Assembly: GCA_022825385.1 (NCBI GenBank) | Contig: JAJDWX010000014.1 | Span: forward strand, 1-48,223 | Length of the DNA: 48,223 nucleotides | Source of the DNA: Rhodothermales bacterium | GTDB taxonomy: Bacteria > Bacteroidota > Rhodothermia > Rhodothermales > VXPQ01 | Direction: 5' to 3' | Shown here: positions 9,186 through 17,903 of the stretch, piece after piece | Position numbering within the stretch: the first letter of the stretch is position 1 | How the letters are laid out: the number at the start of each line of letters is the position of its first letter | Notes under the pieces: model-generated | Database searches by the model: none | Told to the model about the DNA's origin: nothing | The model's input: only the letters and a program-made list of their open reading frames with translations | Position numbers and translations under genes: made by a program

Positions 9186-9809
9186 TTACTTTTTACGTCG
9201 GTCGCTACGATGAAGAGATTTCAAGCCGTTGCGCAAATCGTCCATAAAGGCTTTGAAGGATGCGTCGTTTTTGCTGGCGCGGTATAAATCCATTTTTTCT
9301 ACAATATCTCTTGCAAATTCGATGCCTCCCAGCGTCGGAATATGACTGCCTTCTTTTACGGCATTGGACAAGAGGCGCTTGTAGTATCCTCGTTCGCACT
9401 TTTCGGAAGCGACATCCGGACGGTAGCCCACGACTTGATAGAACGAATCCGGATCCGCGAGAAACCACCGCTCAATATGAGGATTCGGACATGCGGAAAC
9501 GAGCATGTGCCGAACGTTTTCCTTCGTTTCTTGCTTGATTGCAGACCTCTTCGCGTTGAATGTCGAGCAGTTCCCGTCCATGGCGACAACCAATAAATCG
9601 GGGTGTCTGCCCGAGGGCAAGCCGCGCCCCAATAACCGCTGATATGCCTGGAACTCCTGCATGGCGCGAGCAACCCCTCCTTGAGCGCTTCGAAATTGAA
9701 GAGAAGTTTCAAAGCCCTCTTCCTCGGCAACGCGGGCGAGGAGTGGTTTCAAAAATTCTTCATGCGCCCGATCTTCAACAAAAAGATCAACCATAACCCG
9801 GTTACTCAT
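9186..9809 (-). CDS. DUF4276 family protein (TOPRIM-like partner of the AAA15 ATPase)
   Basis: The 207-residue protein begins MSNRVMVDLFVED, with an acidic residue pattern (VEDRAHEEFL) typical of the start of a TOPRIM-like fold. A second acidic strand follows, LLVVAMDGNCSTF, and a conserved region PHIERWFLADPDSF. DUF4276 proteins are predicted nucleases or toprim-like effectors that sit beside AAA15/OLD-like ATPases, as in AbiL and RloAB-type loci. Its start overlaps the 3' end of the ATPase gene by 8 nt, so the two are translationally coupled. DNA is more AT-rich than the flanks. The function as a phage-defence effector is inference from pairing. Confidence 0.75.
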   Translation of the reverse strand: MSNRVMVDLFVEDRAHEEFLKPLLARVAEEEGFETSLQFRSAQGGVARAMQEFQAYQRLLGRGLPSGRHPDLLVVAMDGNCSTFNAKRSAIKQETKENVRHMLVSACPNPHIERWFLADPDSFYQVVGYRPDVASEKCERGYYKRLLSNAVKEGSHIPTLGGIEFARDIVEKMDLYRASKNDASFKAFMDDLRNGLKSLHRSDRRKK

Positions 9810-11043
9810 CGATAAACCCCCTCAATAACAAGCTTTGGAACAATCCGTCTTCTGTGCGGGCAGTCAGCGCCTCGGCAATCTCGGCATCCCTGAACAGAGA
9901 TCCCAGCGGCTCGAAGGGATCGATCACGGTTTCTTGTCCCTCGCGGCGCACATTGAACAGGCCGAAATCGCGAGAATCCGATATGCCCAGTTTAAGGATG
10001 GCGTCGCAGAACAGGGGCGAATGGGTCGTAACCACAATCTGGTTTTTGTGTTCTATGGCCAAATCGAACAACAGCTGAGCGATCAATTCGAGTCGGCGGG
10101 GATGTACGCCATTCTCTGGCTCTTCAAGCGCAATCAGGGATGGCCTCCATGGATTTACGGCGATGGCGCAAAGAGCCAGAATCCGGAGGGTTCCTTCGGA
10201 CAAAATACGGGACGAATAATCCACTCCGCCCTGACGGATCGACAAATCCAGCAAGCCTTGCTGCTCGTTCAGATCAATCCTTAGCATTTCGACGCTCGGC
10301 ACGATGGATCGCAGCGTACGAGAAATAGCTTCGAAATGCCTGGGATGCTCAGCCTGGAGTTTGTACAGAAACGGCGTAATGTATTCCCCATGCATACCTA
10401 TGTCGAACATATCCGCAGGCGCTTGCAGCGTACGCATAGCGGTCCGCGGCTCAAGATAATAGGTGCGCCAGTTCAATAACTCTGCACGGACTCGCTCCAG
10501 CCAGTAATACCGATCACCACCCAGACTCCGGTCGGAAAGCTTGGCGTGATTCAGTCCGATCGGCTCCTCGCGCGGATGAGCCGGTTTCCTTTTCTGACGA
10601 ATGTGTAATTTACGTTTTACGCGCTCAATAGCAGGGGCGCCTTTCGGATTACCCCGTGCTCCAAGTAAGGCAAGATATTCGTCGGCGATGCCAAGTTGTC
10701 CAGATTTAAAATCAATTTCGGGCGTTACCCGATATCGGTACTTCTCTTGTTCTGCAATCAATTCAGCTTCCAATGTGAATTGGGCCGTCTTTTTTCTGAA
10801 CAAAGCCGGTAGGCCCTCAGAGGGAAAACGAAAGGCCTCAAAGGCATAGCCACGGACCGGGAATGGATTCCCGATCGCATCGAACAAGGTTCGTGCATTC
10901 CCGATCCATCCAAGAGACTGGATGGCGTCCAGCAAATTGCTCTTGCCAGCCGAGTTGGGGCCGAAAAAGACGGCGAAACGCGGCAAATCGACCGTGATGT
11001 CGCGGAATGACTTAAAGTTGCGGATGGTCAGTTTCTTGAGCAT
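9802..11043 (-). CDS. AAA15 family (OLD/RecF-like) ATPase
   Basis: The ATG at 11043 gives 413 residues starting MLKKLTIRNFKSF, the standard beginning of RecF/SMC-like AAA15 ATPases; a further upstream ATG at 11103 adds 20 unlikely residues. The Walker A is GPNSAGKSN (about 28-36). The ABC-like signature region is SEGTLRILALCAI, the Walker B is LIALEEPENGVHPRR, and the switch histidine is in TTHSPLF. The middle of the protein carries a long insert, as in Abi-type ATPases. It probably couples ATP hydrolysis to control of the overlapping DUF4276 protein in a two-gene defence or DNA-processing module. Its base composition also differs from neighbouring genes. Confidence 0.85.
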   Translation of the reverse strand: MLKKLTIRNFKSFRDITVDLPRFAVFFGPNSAGKSNLLDAIQSLGWIGNARTLFDAIGNPFPVRGYAFEAFRFPSEGLPALFRKKTAQFTLEAELIAEQEKYRYRVTPEIDFKSGQLGIADEYLALLGARGNPKGAPAIERVKRKLHIRQKRKPAHPREEPIGLNHAKLSDRSLGGDRYYWLERVRAELLNWRTYYLEPRTAMRTLQAPADMFDIGMHGEYITPFLYKLQAEHPRHFEAISRTLRSIVPSVEMLRIDLNEQQGLLDLSIRQGGVDYSSRILSEGTLRILALCAIAVNPWRPSLIALEEPENGVHPRRLELIAQLLFDLAIEHKNQIVVTTHSPLFCDAILKLGISDSRDFGLFNVRREGQETVIDPFEPLGSLFRDAEIAEALTARTEDGLFQSLLLRGFIDE

Positions 11044-11163
11044 TACGATGTCCTGTTTGGGATCGCCAACAGCATGGCGTCGAGCAGGCGTTTTTCGTTG
11101 CATCCTGTAGGATAAAGCGCGGAGAGCGAGTTTGCAAGTCGCAAAAAATCAGCCCCCCACCCC

Positions 11164-12459
11164 TCAAAACCCGAAAACCTCCGGGAGCCACAAGCTGAGG
11201 CCCGGCACGTAGGTAACGATCATAAGCGCAAGAATCATGGCGACGTAAAGCGGCATAAGCGGCCGGATCGCCCGCGTAATGGGCACCCCTGCCACGCCGC
11301 ACCCTACGAACAGCACGGTCCCCACGGGCGGCGTACATATGCCTACGCAGAGATTCAGGACGATCACGACGCCGAAATGCACAGGGTCCATCCCAAGCGC
11401 CGTAACGATGGGCAGGAAAATGGGCGTGAAAATAAGCACGGCGGGCGTAATATCCATGAAGGTCCCCACGCACAACAGCACAAGATTGATGATCAGCAGG
11501 ATGACGATGGGACTGTCGCTGAGCGCAACGAGCGTCGAAGCCACATTCTGTGGAATATTCTCGTAGGACATGGCCCAGGAAAGCCCCATGGACGTGCCGA
11601 CCAGCAGCATCACGACGGCGGTCGTGGAGGCGGACTGAAGCAAAATGGACGGCAAATCCTTCAGGGAAATTTCGCGGTACGACAGGGCCAGCGCCAAGGC
11701 GTAGACCACCGCCACCGCGCTCGCTTCGGTGGCCGTGAAAACGCCCGCCACAATGCCCCCGATCACCACGAACAGCAGAAAAAGGCTTGGAAGCGCGTCC
11801 AGAAATTTCCGCGCGGCGACGCGGGCGCGCACGCGATCCGAACGAGCGTATTTTCTGCGCCAGGCAATGAAGCCCGCCACCGCCATCAGGGCGAGACCCG
11901 TCAGAATGCCGGGCAGATAGCCCGCCAAAAAGAGCGCGGCGATGGACGCCCCGCCGCTCGCCAGCGAATACACGATAAGAATATTGCTGGGCGGAATAAC
12001 CAGGCCGGTGGTGGCCGCCGCAATGTTCACCGCGGCGCCGTACCCCTTGTCGTACCCGTCTTCTTCCATGCGCGGCGCCATGACGCCCCCCACGGCGGAC
12101 GCCGCCGCCACTGCCGAGCCGGAAATCGCCCCGAAAAACATGGCGGCGACAATATTCACATGGGCCAGCGCGCCGGGCAACATGCCCACCAGGCTTTTGG
12201 CGAAATCGATCAGGCGGCGCGCAATGCCGCCCCGGTTCATGATCTGGCCCGCAAGAATAAAGAAGGGAATGGCCAGCAGCGCAAAACTGTCCAGCCCGGT
12301 GGCCATGCGCTGGGCGGCGGTCGTCAGGGCTGGGCCGGGCGGAATGCTCAGCAGCAACGTGCACGCCGTCGCGATGCCGATGCTGAACGCCACGGGCACG
12401 CCGACGAGGAGCAACGCCAGAAAAACGACCGCCAGTATGAATACGCCTGCCAGTTCCAT
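11164..12459 (-). CDS. dctM: TRAP transporter large permease DctM
   Basis: The 431-residue protein is highly hydrophobic with about twelve membrane segments, matching the DctM family. Landmarks include VPVAFSIGIA, FALLAIPFFILAGQIM, NRGGIARRLIDFA, the loop VIPPSNILIVYSL, and the C-terminal GICTPPVGTVLFVGC. It forms the ion-coupled channel of a TRAP uptake system for organic or sugar acids. It is the last gene of dctP-dctQ-dctM, three nucleotides after the dctQ stop. Confidence 0.93.
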   Translation of the reverse strand: MELAGVFILAVVFLALLLVGVPVAFSIGIATACTLLLSIPPGPALTTAAQRMATGLDSFALLAIPFFILAGQIMNRGGIARRLIDFAKSLVGMLPGALAHVNIVAAMFFGAISGSAVAAASAVGGVMAPRMEEDGYDKGYGAAVNIAAATTGLVIPPSNILIVYSLASGGASIAALFLAGYLPGILTGLALMAVAGFIAWRRKYARSDRVRARVAARKFLDALPSLFLLFVVIGGIVAGVFTATEASAVAVVYALALALSYREISLKDLPSILLQSASTTAVVMLLVGTSMGLSWAMSYENIPQNVASTLVALSDSPIVILLIINLVLLCVGTFMDITPAVLIFTPIFLPIVTALGMDPVHFGVVIVLNLCVGICTPPVGTVLFVGCGVAGVPITRAIRPLMPLYVAMILALMIVTYVPGLSLWLPEVFGF

Positions 12460-12462
12460 GTC

Positions 12463-12996
12463 TCAGTCGATGGCGTATTGGTCGGGAGGGCGTTCCGCGT
12501 CGGAATCGTCTTCGGAGGCCGTCCGGTTGCGCAAGCGATCCATGATCGACATCGCGGAATACAACGCGATCACCGCGCCGCTCAGCGGAATCGCCAGATA
12601 CACATAGCCCAGGCGGACGCCCAGCGCGGCGGACGTTTGATCCATAAGCAACGTCAAACTCATCAACCGAATCCCGCCGACCACCATGGCGAACACGGCG
12701 AAGAGCAGCGTCAGGCCATCGATCGCGCCCGCAAGGACGCGGCGGCGGCGCCCGGACAACGCGGACGGCAGCAGGTCGATGGCGAGGTGCAGGCGCTTGC
12801 CCGCGGCGTATCCGGCGCCGATCAACCCGATCCAGATAAGCAGATAGCGCGCCAGTTCTTCCGTCCATGCGCTGGGGTCGTTGAGCGCCCAGCGCGTAAA
12901 GACTTGCCATAGCACATTGACAAGCGCCAACGACATCAACCCCACCAGAAACCACGCCAGGCCTTTATCCATGGCGCGACGCAACGCGTCCATCAT
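12463..12996 (-). CDS. dctQ: TRAP transporter small permease DctQ
   Basis: The start ATG at 12996 overlaps the stop of dctP (ATGA, 4 nt), giving 177 residues. A much longer ORF in this frame is an artefact. Four membrane segments are visible, beginning WFLVGLMSLALVNVLWQVFTR, followed by the family motif WTEELARYLLIWIGLIGA. DctQ docks with DctM to form the membrane part of the TRAP transporter. The C terminus is short and acidic. Confidence 0.9.
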   Translation of the reverse strand: MMDALRRAMDKGLAWFLVGLMSLALVNVLWQVFTRWALNDPSAWTEELARYLLIWIGLIGAGYAAGKRLHLAIDLLPSALSGRRRRVLAGAIDGLTLLFAVFAMVVGGIRLMSLTLLMDQTSAALGVRLGYVYLAIPLSGAVIALYSAMSIMDRLRNRTASEDDSDAERPPDQYAID

Positions 12997-13970
12997 TTCA
13001 CCTCCCGAATGCGATCGACGAGCGACCGAATGACCGGATCCTCCCGATACGCCTCGTACATGGACGCGACCCCCTCCGCAAAGGGCGCGATATCGGGTTC
13101 GATGATTTCCACGCCCGCCTCGCGCACCGCCGCCAGCGAGGCGTTCACGGATTCGGCCCACAACGCGCGCTGACGCGCCGCAGATTCCAGGGCCGCCTCC
13201 CGGAGCCATGCGCGTTGCCGTTCCGTCAAGCTGTTCCAGAGCGTCATGCTGACCAGCACCACGTCGGGCACCGCCGTGTGCGCGTCCAGCGTGTAATATT
13301 TGCATACTTCGTAATGCCCGGAAAGATAGAACGACGGCGGATTATTCTCCGCGCCGTCCACCACCCCTTGCTGAAGCGCCGTGTACAACTCGCCCCAGGC
13401 TATCGGCGTGGGAGAACCGCCCAGCGCCTGCACCATGCGCATGGCCACCGGGCTTTCCTGCACCCGGATTTTCAGCCCTTGCAGATCGGCGGGCGCGCGC
13501 ACCGGGCGCGTTTTCGTGTAAAAACTGCGCGTACCGGCGTCGTAATACGTCAAGCCGCGCAAACCGAACTCCTGCCCGCTGGCCAGAATATCCCGGCCCA
13601 CCTCGCTATTCCAGAAAACCTCGAAACGGTGTTGTTCGTCCCGAAAAAGATACGGCAGCCCCAGCACCTGGTATTCCGGAACGAACCCTTCCAGCGCCGC
13701 CGACGACACCTTGGTCATGCCCACGCTCCCTATTTGCAAAAGCTCCAGCAATTCGCGCTCGGTGCCAAGTTGCTGGCTGGGATAAATGTCCACCCGCATC
13801 GCGCCGGCGGACTTCTCGGCAAGCCGTTCGCCAAGGTACTCCATGGCCTGATGGACAGAATGCGACGCATCCAGGCCGTGCCCCATTTTGATGACGACGA
13901 CGTCAGATCCGGAACCGCACGCCGAAAGGCATAGCGCCCCAGTCAACCACCAGGTTTTCGCAAATCGCAC
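12993..13970 (-). CDS. dctP: TRAP transporter substrate-binding lipoprotein DctP
   Basis: The 325-residue protein starts from a GTG at 13970. Its signal sequence ends in a lipobox (LCLSAC), so it is tethered to the membrane rather than free in the periplasm. DctP landmarks are KMGHGLDASHSVHQAM, FVPEYQVLGLPYLFRD, the ligand-binding arginine region LQGLKIRVQESPV, and GVVDGAENNPPSFY. The ligand is not deducible beyond an organic or sugar acid. The nearby deacetylase and oxidoreductase point to sugar-derived substrates. Confidence 0.92.
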   Translation of the reverse strand: MRFAKTWWLTGALCLSACGSGSDVVVIKMGHGLDASHSVHQAMEYLGERLAEKSAGAMRVDIYPSQQLGTERELLELLQIGSVGMTKVSSAALEGFVPEYQVLGLPYLFRDEQHRFEVFWNSEVGRDILASGQEFGLRGLTYYDAGTRSFYTKTRPVRAPADLQGLKIRVQESPVAMRMVQALGGSPTPIAWGELYTALQQGVVDGAENNPPSFYLSGHYEVCKYYTLDAHTAVPDVVLVSMTLWNSLTERQRAWLREAALESAARQRALWAESVNASLAAVREAGVEIIEPDIAPFAEGVASMYEAYREDPVIRSLVDRIREVK

Positions 13971-14038
13971 GAATTCGATTGTTTATACAAAATCTCGGCC
14001 CTGAAACAGGGCAAGGAACCCGCCGCCCGGAAAGTAAG

Positions 14039-14926
14039 CTACTCGTCGAAGGCAGGAAACAGCGCCATGAGCTCTTCCTCGCTGGGACGGCGTCCGTATT
14101 GGCAAATTTCGAACGCCTCGGCGTAGACGATCGCGCGTCCCTTCTCCTCGCCGTACAATTCGATAAGCCGGTCGCGATATTTGTCCGCCACGGCGGCGCT
14201 ACGGGTTTTCATATAGTCGAGAATGTATTCGGCGCGCTCCTCGGCGTCCTCCGGAACGTTGGGCAAATACCGCCCCTGCCAGGAATCGGCGTCGGCGAAC
14301 TGGGAAGGCATGGCGCGGATGCAATCCCACTTCGCTTCGGCCGCCTCGTCGATGCCTACGACCAGGTCCGGCTGGAACGGATAGGGCTTCTGGAAGCCGT
14401 CGTACAGATGCAGAAACACAGGATTGCTGTCCACGCCGGGCGTCAGCGCCTCGAAAAACGGCGCGACCACGGTCACCGCGGCGTCCTCCACGAGTTCGCC
14501 CGTATAGCGATGATCCGGATGATAATCGTATCGCCGGTGCGCCATCACAATATCCGCGTCCCATTCGCGAATGGATCGCACAACCTTCCTCCGGTTCTCC
14601 AGCGTGGGCATGAGCTCCCCGTCGTGGATATCGTAGACTTCTGTCGTAATGCCGAAAATATCCGCGCAGGCGGAGACCTCGGCTTCGCGCCGTTGCGCAA
14701 GCGGGCCGCCCGATTGTTCGAAATGGCCGATATCGCCGTTGGTCGTGGACACAAACTTCACGGCGACGCCCTCCTGCGACCACAGCGACGCCACGCCTCC
14801 CGCCTTCAACTCCGCATCGTCGGGATGCGCCCCGAAGACGATGACGCGCAAGGGATCGTCGGATTGCGCCCGGGCCGCGCCCGCAGCAAACAACAGCATG
14901 GACAAACAAACAAGAACGTAACGCAT
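14039..14926 (-). CDS. Secreted PIG-L family deacetylase
   Basis: The 295-residue protein starts at ATG 14926 with a signal peptide ending AAGAARA before QSDDP. The zinc-binding motif of the PIG-L/LmbE family, GAHPDDAELKAGG, follows at once. The third ligand region is YHPDHRYTGELV. Members remove N-acetyl groups from GlcNAc-type sugars or related amides. Export implies periplasmic or surface action. The gene is 90 nt downstream of the Gfo/Idh/MocA gene, on the same strand, and may be co-transcribed. Confidence 0.9.
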   Translation of the reverse strand: MRYVLVCLSMLLFAAGAARAQSDDPLRVIVFGAHPDDAELKAGGVASLWSQEGVAVKFVSTTNGDIGHFEQSGGPLAQRREAEVSACADIFGITTEVYDIHDGELMPTLENRRKVVRSIREWDADIVMAHRRYDYHPDHRYTGELVEDAAVTVVAPFFEALTPGVDSNPVFLHLYDGFQKPYPFQPDLVVGIDEAAEAKWDCIRAMPSQFADADSWQGRYLPNVPEDAEERAEYILDYMKTRSAAVADKYRDRLIELYGEEKGRAIVYAEAFEICQYGRRPSEEELMALFPAFDE

Positions 14927-15016
14927 GGACACAGGGGGTTAGAGAAAGAAACAGGTCGATGCAGGCCGGAACGATCGTTCCGCGCAAACGCAGCCGATGG
15001 CAAACGCTCGAGCGGA

Positions 15017-16513
15017 CTACAATTCCCAGCCTTCCTGGTACGTCCGGCGCGCCGGAACGTCGGCATTCGCAAACTTCATGTTCTCCGAATCCCATAGCAG
15101 GCGCGTCGCCGGATTGCGCACGGCGGCAATGCCCAGCGCCGTCGTTTCCGCAAGGCTGGCGGCTTCGGCGAACGACCCCCGCGAAGGCGTTTTCGCGCGC
15201 ACGGCCTCGATCCACTCGTCGTCCTGATCCATGTCGGGGACTTCCTCGTCCTCCATGGACGCCATCCGGCTTTCCGGAAGCAATCGCGGATTTTCTCCCC
15301 GAAAACCGCAAAGAATCTTGCCCTCCGCGCCAACGAACAACATGCCCTCGCCCGGCAGTTGCGCGCCGTCCGCCAACACTTCCTCCGGGGTTTGCGGCTT
15401 CATGGACCCGCTATACCAGTACACGCGCACCTCGGAGCGGTCCGCCGTGGCGGGATGCCGGAAAGCAATCTGGCTGGCGCTCGGAAAAGCGACCGGCGAA
15501 AAATGGCGCGTCCTGCACACCAGTTCGTCGTTCAGGATAACGCTCTTGCTGGTGTACGCCTCCACCATATCCGGCGCCCCGAGTTTCAGGAAACGATGCG
15601 GCTGCCACAAACTGTAATTGCCCATGTCGCCCAGGCATCCCGCTCCGTAGTTGTACCATCCCCGGTACAGCGTATGCGTCAGGAGCGGGTGATACGCCTG
15701 GCGACGGACCGGACCCTGCCACAGGTCCCAGTTAAATCCGTCGGGAATGGCGGCTTCGTCCCGGGGATACTCGGCCCATGCCTGGGGCCATACGGGCCGG
15801 TTCGTCCAGTTGTGCACTTCGCGAATCTCCCCAATGGCGCCCGTCTCCAGCCAGGACTTCAGGCGGCCGTGCGTTTCGGGCGCGCTGTAGGCCAGCAGGT
15901 GCGTCACCATGCCGGTTTCCTGCTCCGTCTCCAGTACGCGGCGCACCTCGTGCGGCGACAACCCCACCGGCTTGTGCATAATGACCGCCTTGCCCGCCTT
16001 CATCGCGGCAATGGAAATATGCGCATGGAGATGGTCCGGCACGATCACGACCACGGCGTCCGCATCGTCTTCGGCGGCAAGCATTTCCCGGTAATCCTCG
16101 TACGTCCGAACCCCGTCGGAGCCGCCCGTTTTGGCGTAGTACGCATCGATCACGCGCTTGGCGTAGTCGCGTCCGCCCCGGGTGCCCGTATCGCCCTCGC
16201 CCCAGGAGTCGTCCTCCAGCAACCGGCGGATGCTTCGCCGCGTGCCGAATCGGCCCCAATCCACATAATCCTGCGTATCCCGGTTGGGATCGGTCACGCT
16301 CGTAATCCGAACGTCGCTGCGACGCATGGTCCCGCCATTCAACTGGCGAAGCGCCTGGGTGCCTGCGCCGATCTGCGCAATGTTGATCTGATCGCTGGGG
16401 GCCACGAAACCGGGACCGCCCAGGACATGCCGGGGCACTACGGAGAGCGCCGAAGCCGCTGCCATGCCTCCGAGGAATTTTCTGCGTGAGATACCGTTTT
16501 TGGGTGCGTTCAT
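15017..16513 (-). CDS. Tat-exported Gfo/Idh/MocA family oxidoreductase
   Basis: The ATG at 16513 gives 498 residues starting MNAPKNGISRRKFLGG, a twin-arginine signal (RRKF) with a following hydrophobic stretch. The mature protein has the NAD(P)-binding start INIAQIGAGTQAL (a slightly altered GxGxxG) and the family motif VVIVPDHLHAHISIAAMKAG, then KAVIMHKPVG with the catalytic-type lysine. Secreted members of this family in Bacteroidota and Planctomycetota act on sugars or glycosides; the substrate here is unknown. A sigma70-like promoter lies about 125 nt upstream. The gene leads a likely unit with the PIG-L deacetylase. Confidence 0.9.
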   Translation of the reverse strand: MNAPKNGISRRKFLGGMAAASALSVVPRHVLGGPGFVAPSDQINIAQIGAGTQALRQLNGGTMRRSDVRITSVTDPNRDTQDYVDWGRFGTRRSIRRLLEDDSWGEGDTGTRGGRDYAKRVIDAYYAKTGGSDGVRTYEDYREMLAAEDDADAVVVIVPDHLHAHISIAAMKAGKAVIMHKPVGLSPHEVRRVLETEQETGMVTHLLAYSAPETHGRLKSWLETGAIGEIREVHNWTNRPVWPQAWAEYPRDEAAIPDGFNWDLWQGPVRRQAYHPLLTHTLYRGWYNYGAGCLGDMGNYSLWQPHRFLKLGAPDMVEAYTSKSVILNDELVCRTRHFSPVAFPSASQIAFRHPATADRSEVRVYWYSGSMKPQTPEEVLADGAQLPGEGMLFVGAEGKILCGFRGENPRLLPESRMASMEDEEVPDMDQDDEWIEAVRAKTPSRGSFAEAASLAETTALGIAAVRNPATRLLWDSENMKFANADVPARRTYQEGWEL

Positions 16514-16638
16514 GTAGCCTGTTTCGTCTGTATGTGCCAGGGCGCCGTCAAGATGGCGCCGCGATAAGGGTCTGCGCCGGTAAACCGGTTGCGGCGCGCA
16601 AGCGATACGCACAGCGCCGCAGCCATGAATTCCTTTTG

Positions 16639-16666
16639 AATGTACAAATTTTTTGCGTAGTGTCAA
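16639..16666 (-). promoter_or_regulatory. Sigma70-like promoter for the Gfo/Idh/MocA gene
   Basis: On the minus strand a perfect -35 TTGACA (16661-16666) is separated by 16 nt from TACATT (16639-16644). It reads toward the oxidoreductase start at 16513. The remaining intergenic sequence (16514-16822) shows no gene. Confidence 0.45.
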
Positions 16667-16822
16667 GCCCTGCGCGCGCCAGCCGGCAAACAGGCCCCGC
16701 CCGTCCCCGGCGCAACCTCCGCGATTCCGACGGCGAGCGCGGTGTTTCCGTCGTATATTTACGGATCGCCCGACTAAACCCGCCCTCGCTCAGCGCATCG
16801 CGTTCGCCCGTACGATATACGT

Positions 16823-17893
16823 ATGATTCCCTCCTTGAAATCAGCGAAAAACACAATGGATTCCGGGCGACGCATCCGGCTCGCGGGCGCGGCGTGGCTT
16901 CTGGCGACGGGCTGGCTGGCCTCGGGATGCTCGTCCGCGGACCCGGCGCCCGCCGCAGGCTGCGTCGAGGAAGGCCGTACGCTGAACCTTGCCTTCTACG
17001 CCTTCTTCGCTCCCGTTAGCGCCAGCGCCGACGAGGACCCGGCGGCCCCCGGCTTTAGCGAACACGTCGGCTACGAGGCCGACCTGATCGACGCGCTCGA
17101 AGCCATGGACGAAACCAGCCTGTTGTTCGACCGCCATCCCGTCGCCGAATGGGACGGCATCTGGCTGAAACCCGCTGCCATGGAATACGATATGGCAGGT
17201 GGCGGCATCACGATCCTCGATTCGCGTACGCAGGACGAGGACGGCAACAAGGTCGTCGAATTCACCAGTGGACACATCACGTTCCGGCAATCCCTGCTCG
17301 TGCGGACGGAAGACGCCGAACGCATCGCTTCCTACGAAGATTTGACCGAAGACGTCCGCGTCGGCGCGCTCCCGGCGACGACCGGCGAAGTCCGCCTGTT
17401 GCAAATCGTCGGCCTGGCGAACGCCGACGGCGTACTGGCCGAAGGGACGCGGATCGAAACGCCGGGCGGGGTCGTCGTCGCCGACGGGACGGCGGACTAC
17501 GTCATCTCGGCCGGCTATGTCTCGCCTGCGCTGCGCATGCGAAGCCATCTCTACCCGCCCGCGGCCTCCATGCCCCAAGTCGTCTATCTGGGACAATTGA
17601 CCGGAGAAGCCGAACTCCTGCAAGCGCTGCGCGACGGCGATATCGACGCGATGGCCCGCGGCGAAATCGGCAACCGCGACGCCAGCAGCGTTTCAGACGG
17701 CGCCTTCGCGGTTACGGCGCTGGACGACGCCATCGAACTGGGGGGATTCACGCTGAGCGCAGGCGACGCGACGCTGCGCGCATGCGTCAACGAACGCATC
17801 GACTGGCTGACCGACGACATGAACATCGGCTACGCCCAGTGGCGGGAAAACCCCTCCGTATTCATGGAACGCGCCCGGCTGTGGAACGAATGA
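16823..17893 (+). CDS. Family 3 extracellular solute-binding lipoprotein
   Basis: The protein has 356 residues from ATG 16823; the ATG at 16856 (MDSGRRIRLAG) gives a more usual lipoprotein signal. The lipobox is LASGC. The mature part has the type II periplasmic binding fold of amino-acid or PheC-like proteins: GYEADLIDALEAM, YDMAGGGITILDSRT, VRVGALPATTGE and a C-terminal NERIDWLTDDMNIG. No permease or ATPase genes are adjacent, so it may be an orphan binding protein or a cyclohexadienyl-dehydratase-like relative. It converges with the serine hydrolase gene, 10 nt apart. Confidence 0.8.
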   Translation: MIPSLKSAKNTMDSGRRIRLAGAAWLLATGWLASGCSSADPAPAAGCVEEGRTLNLAFYAFFAPVSASADEDPAAPGFSEHVGYEADLIDALEAMDETSLLFDRHPVAEWDGIWLKPAAMEYDMAGGGITILDSRTQDEDGNKVVEFTSGHITFRQSLLVRTEDAERIASYEDLTEDVRVGALPATTGEVRLLQIVGLANADGVLAEGTRIETPGGVVVADGTADYVISAGYVSPALRMRSHLYPPAASMPQVVYLGQLTGEAELLQALRDGDIDAMARGEIGNRDASSVSDGAFAVTALDDAIELGGFTLSAGDATLRACVNERIDWLTDDMNIGYAQWRENPSVFMERARLWNE

Positions 17894-17903
17894 CGCGGCG
17901 CCG

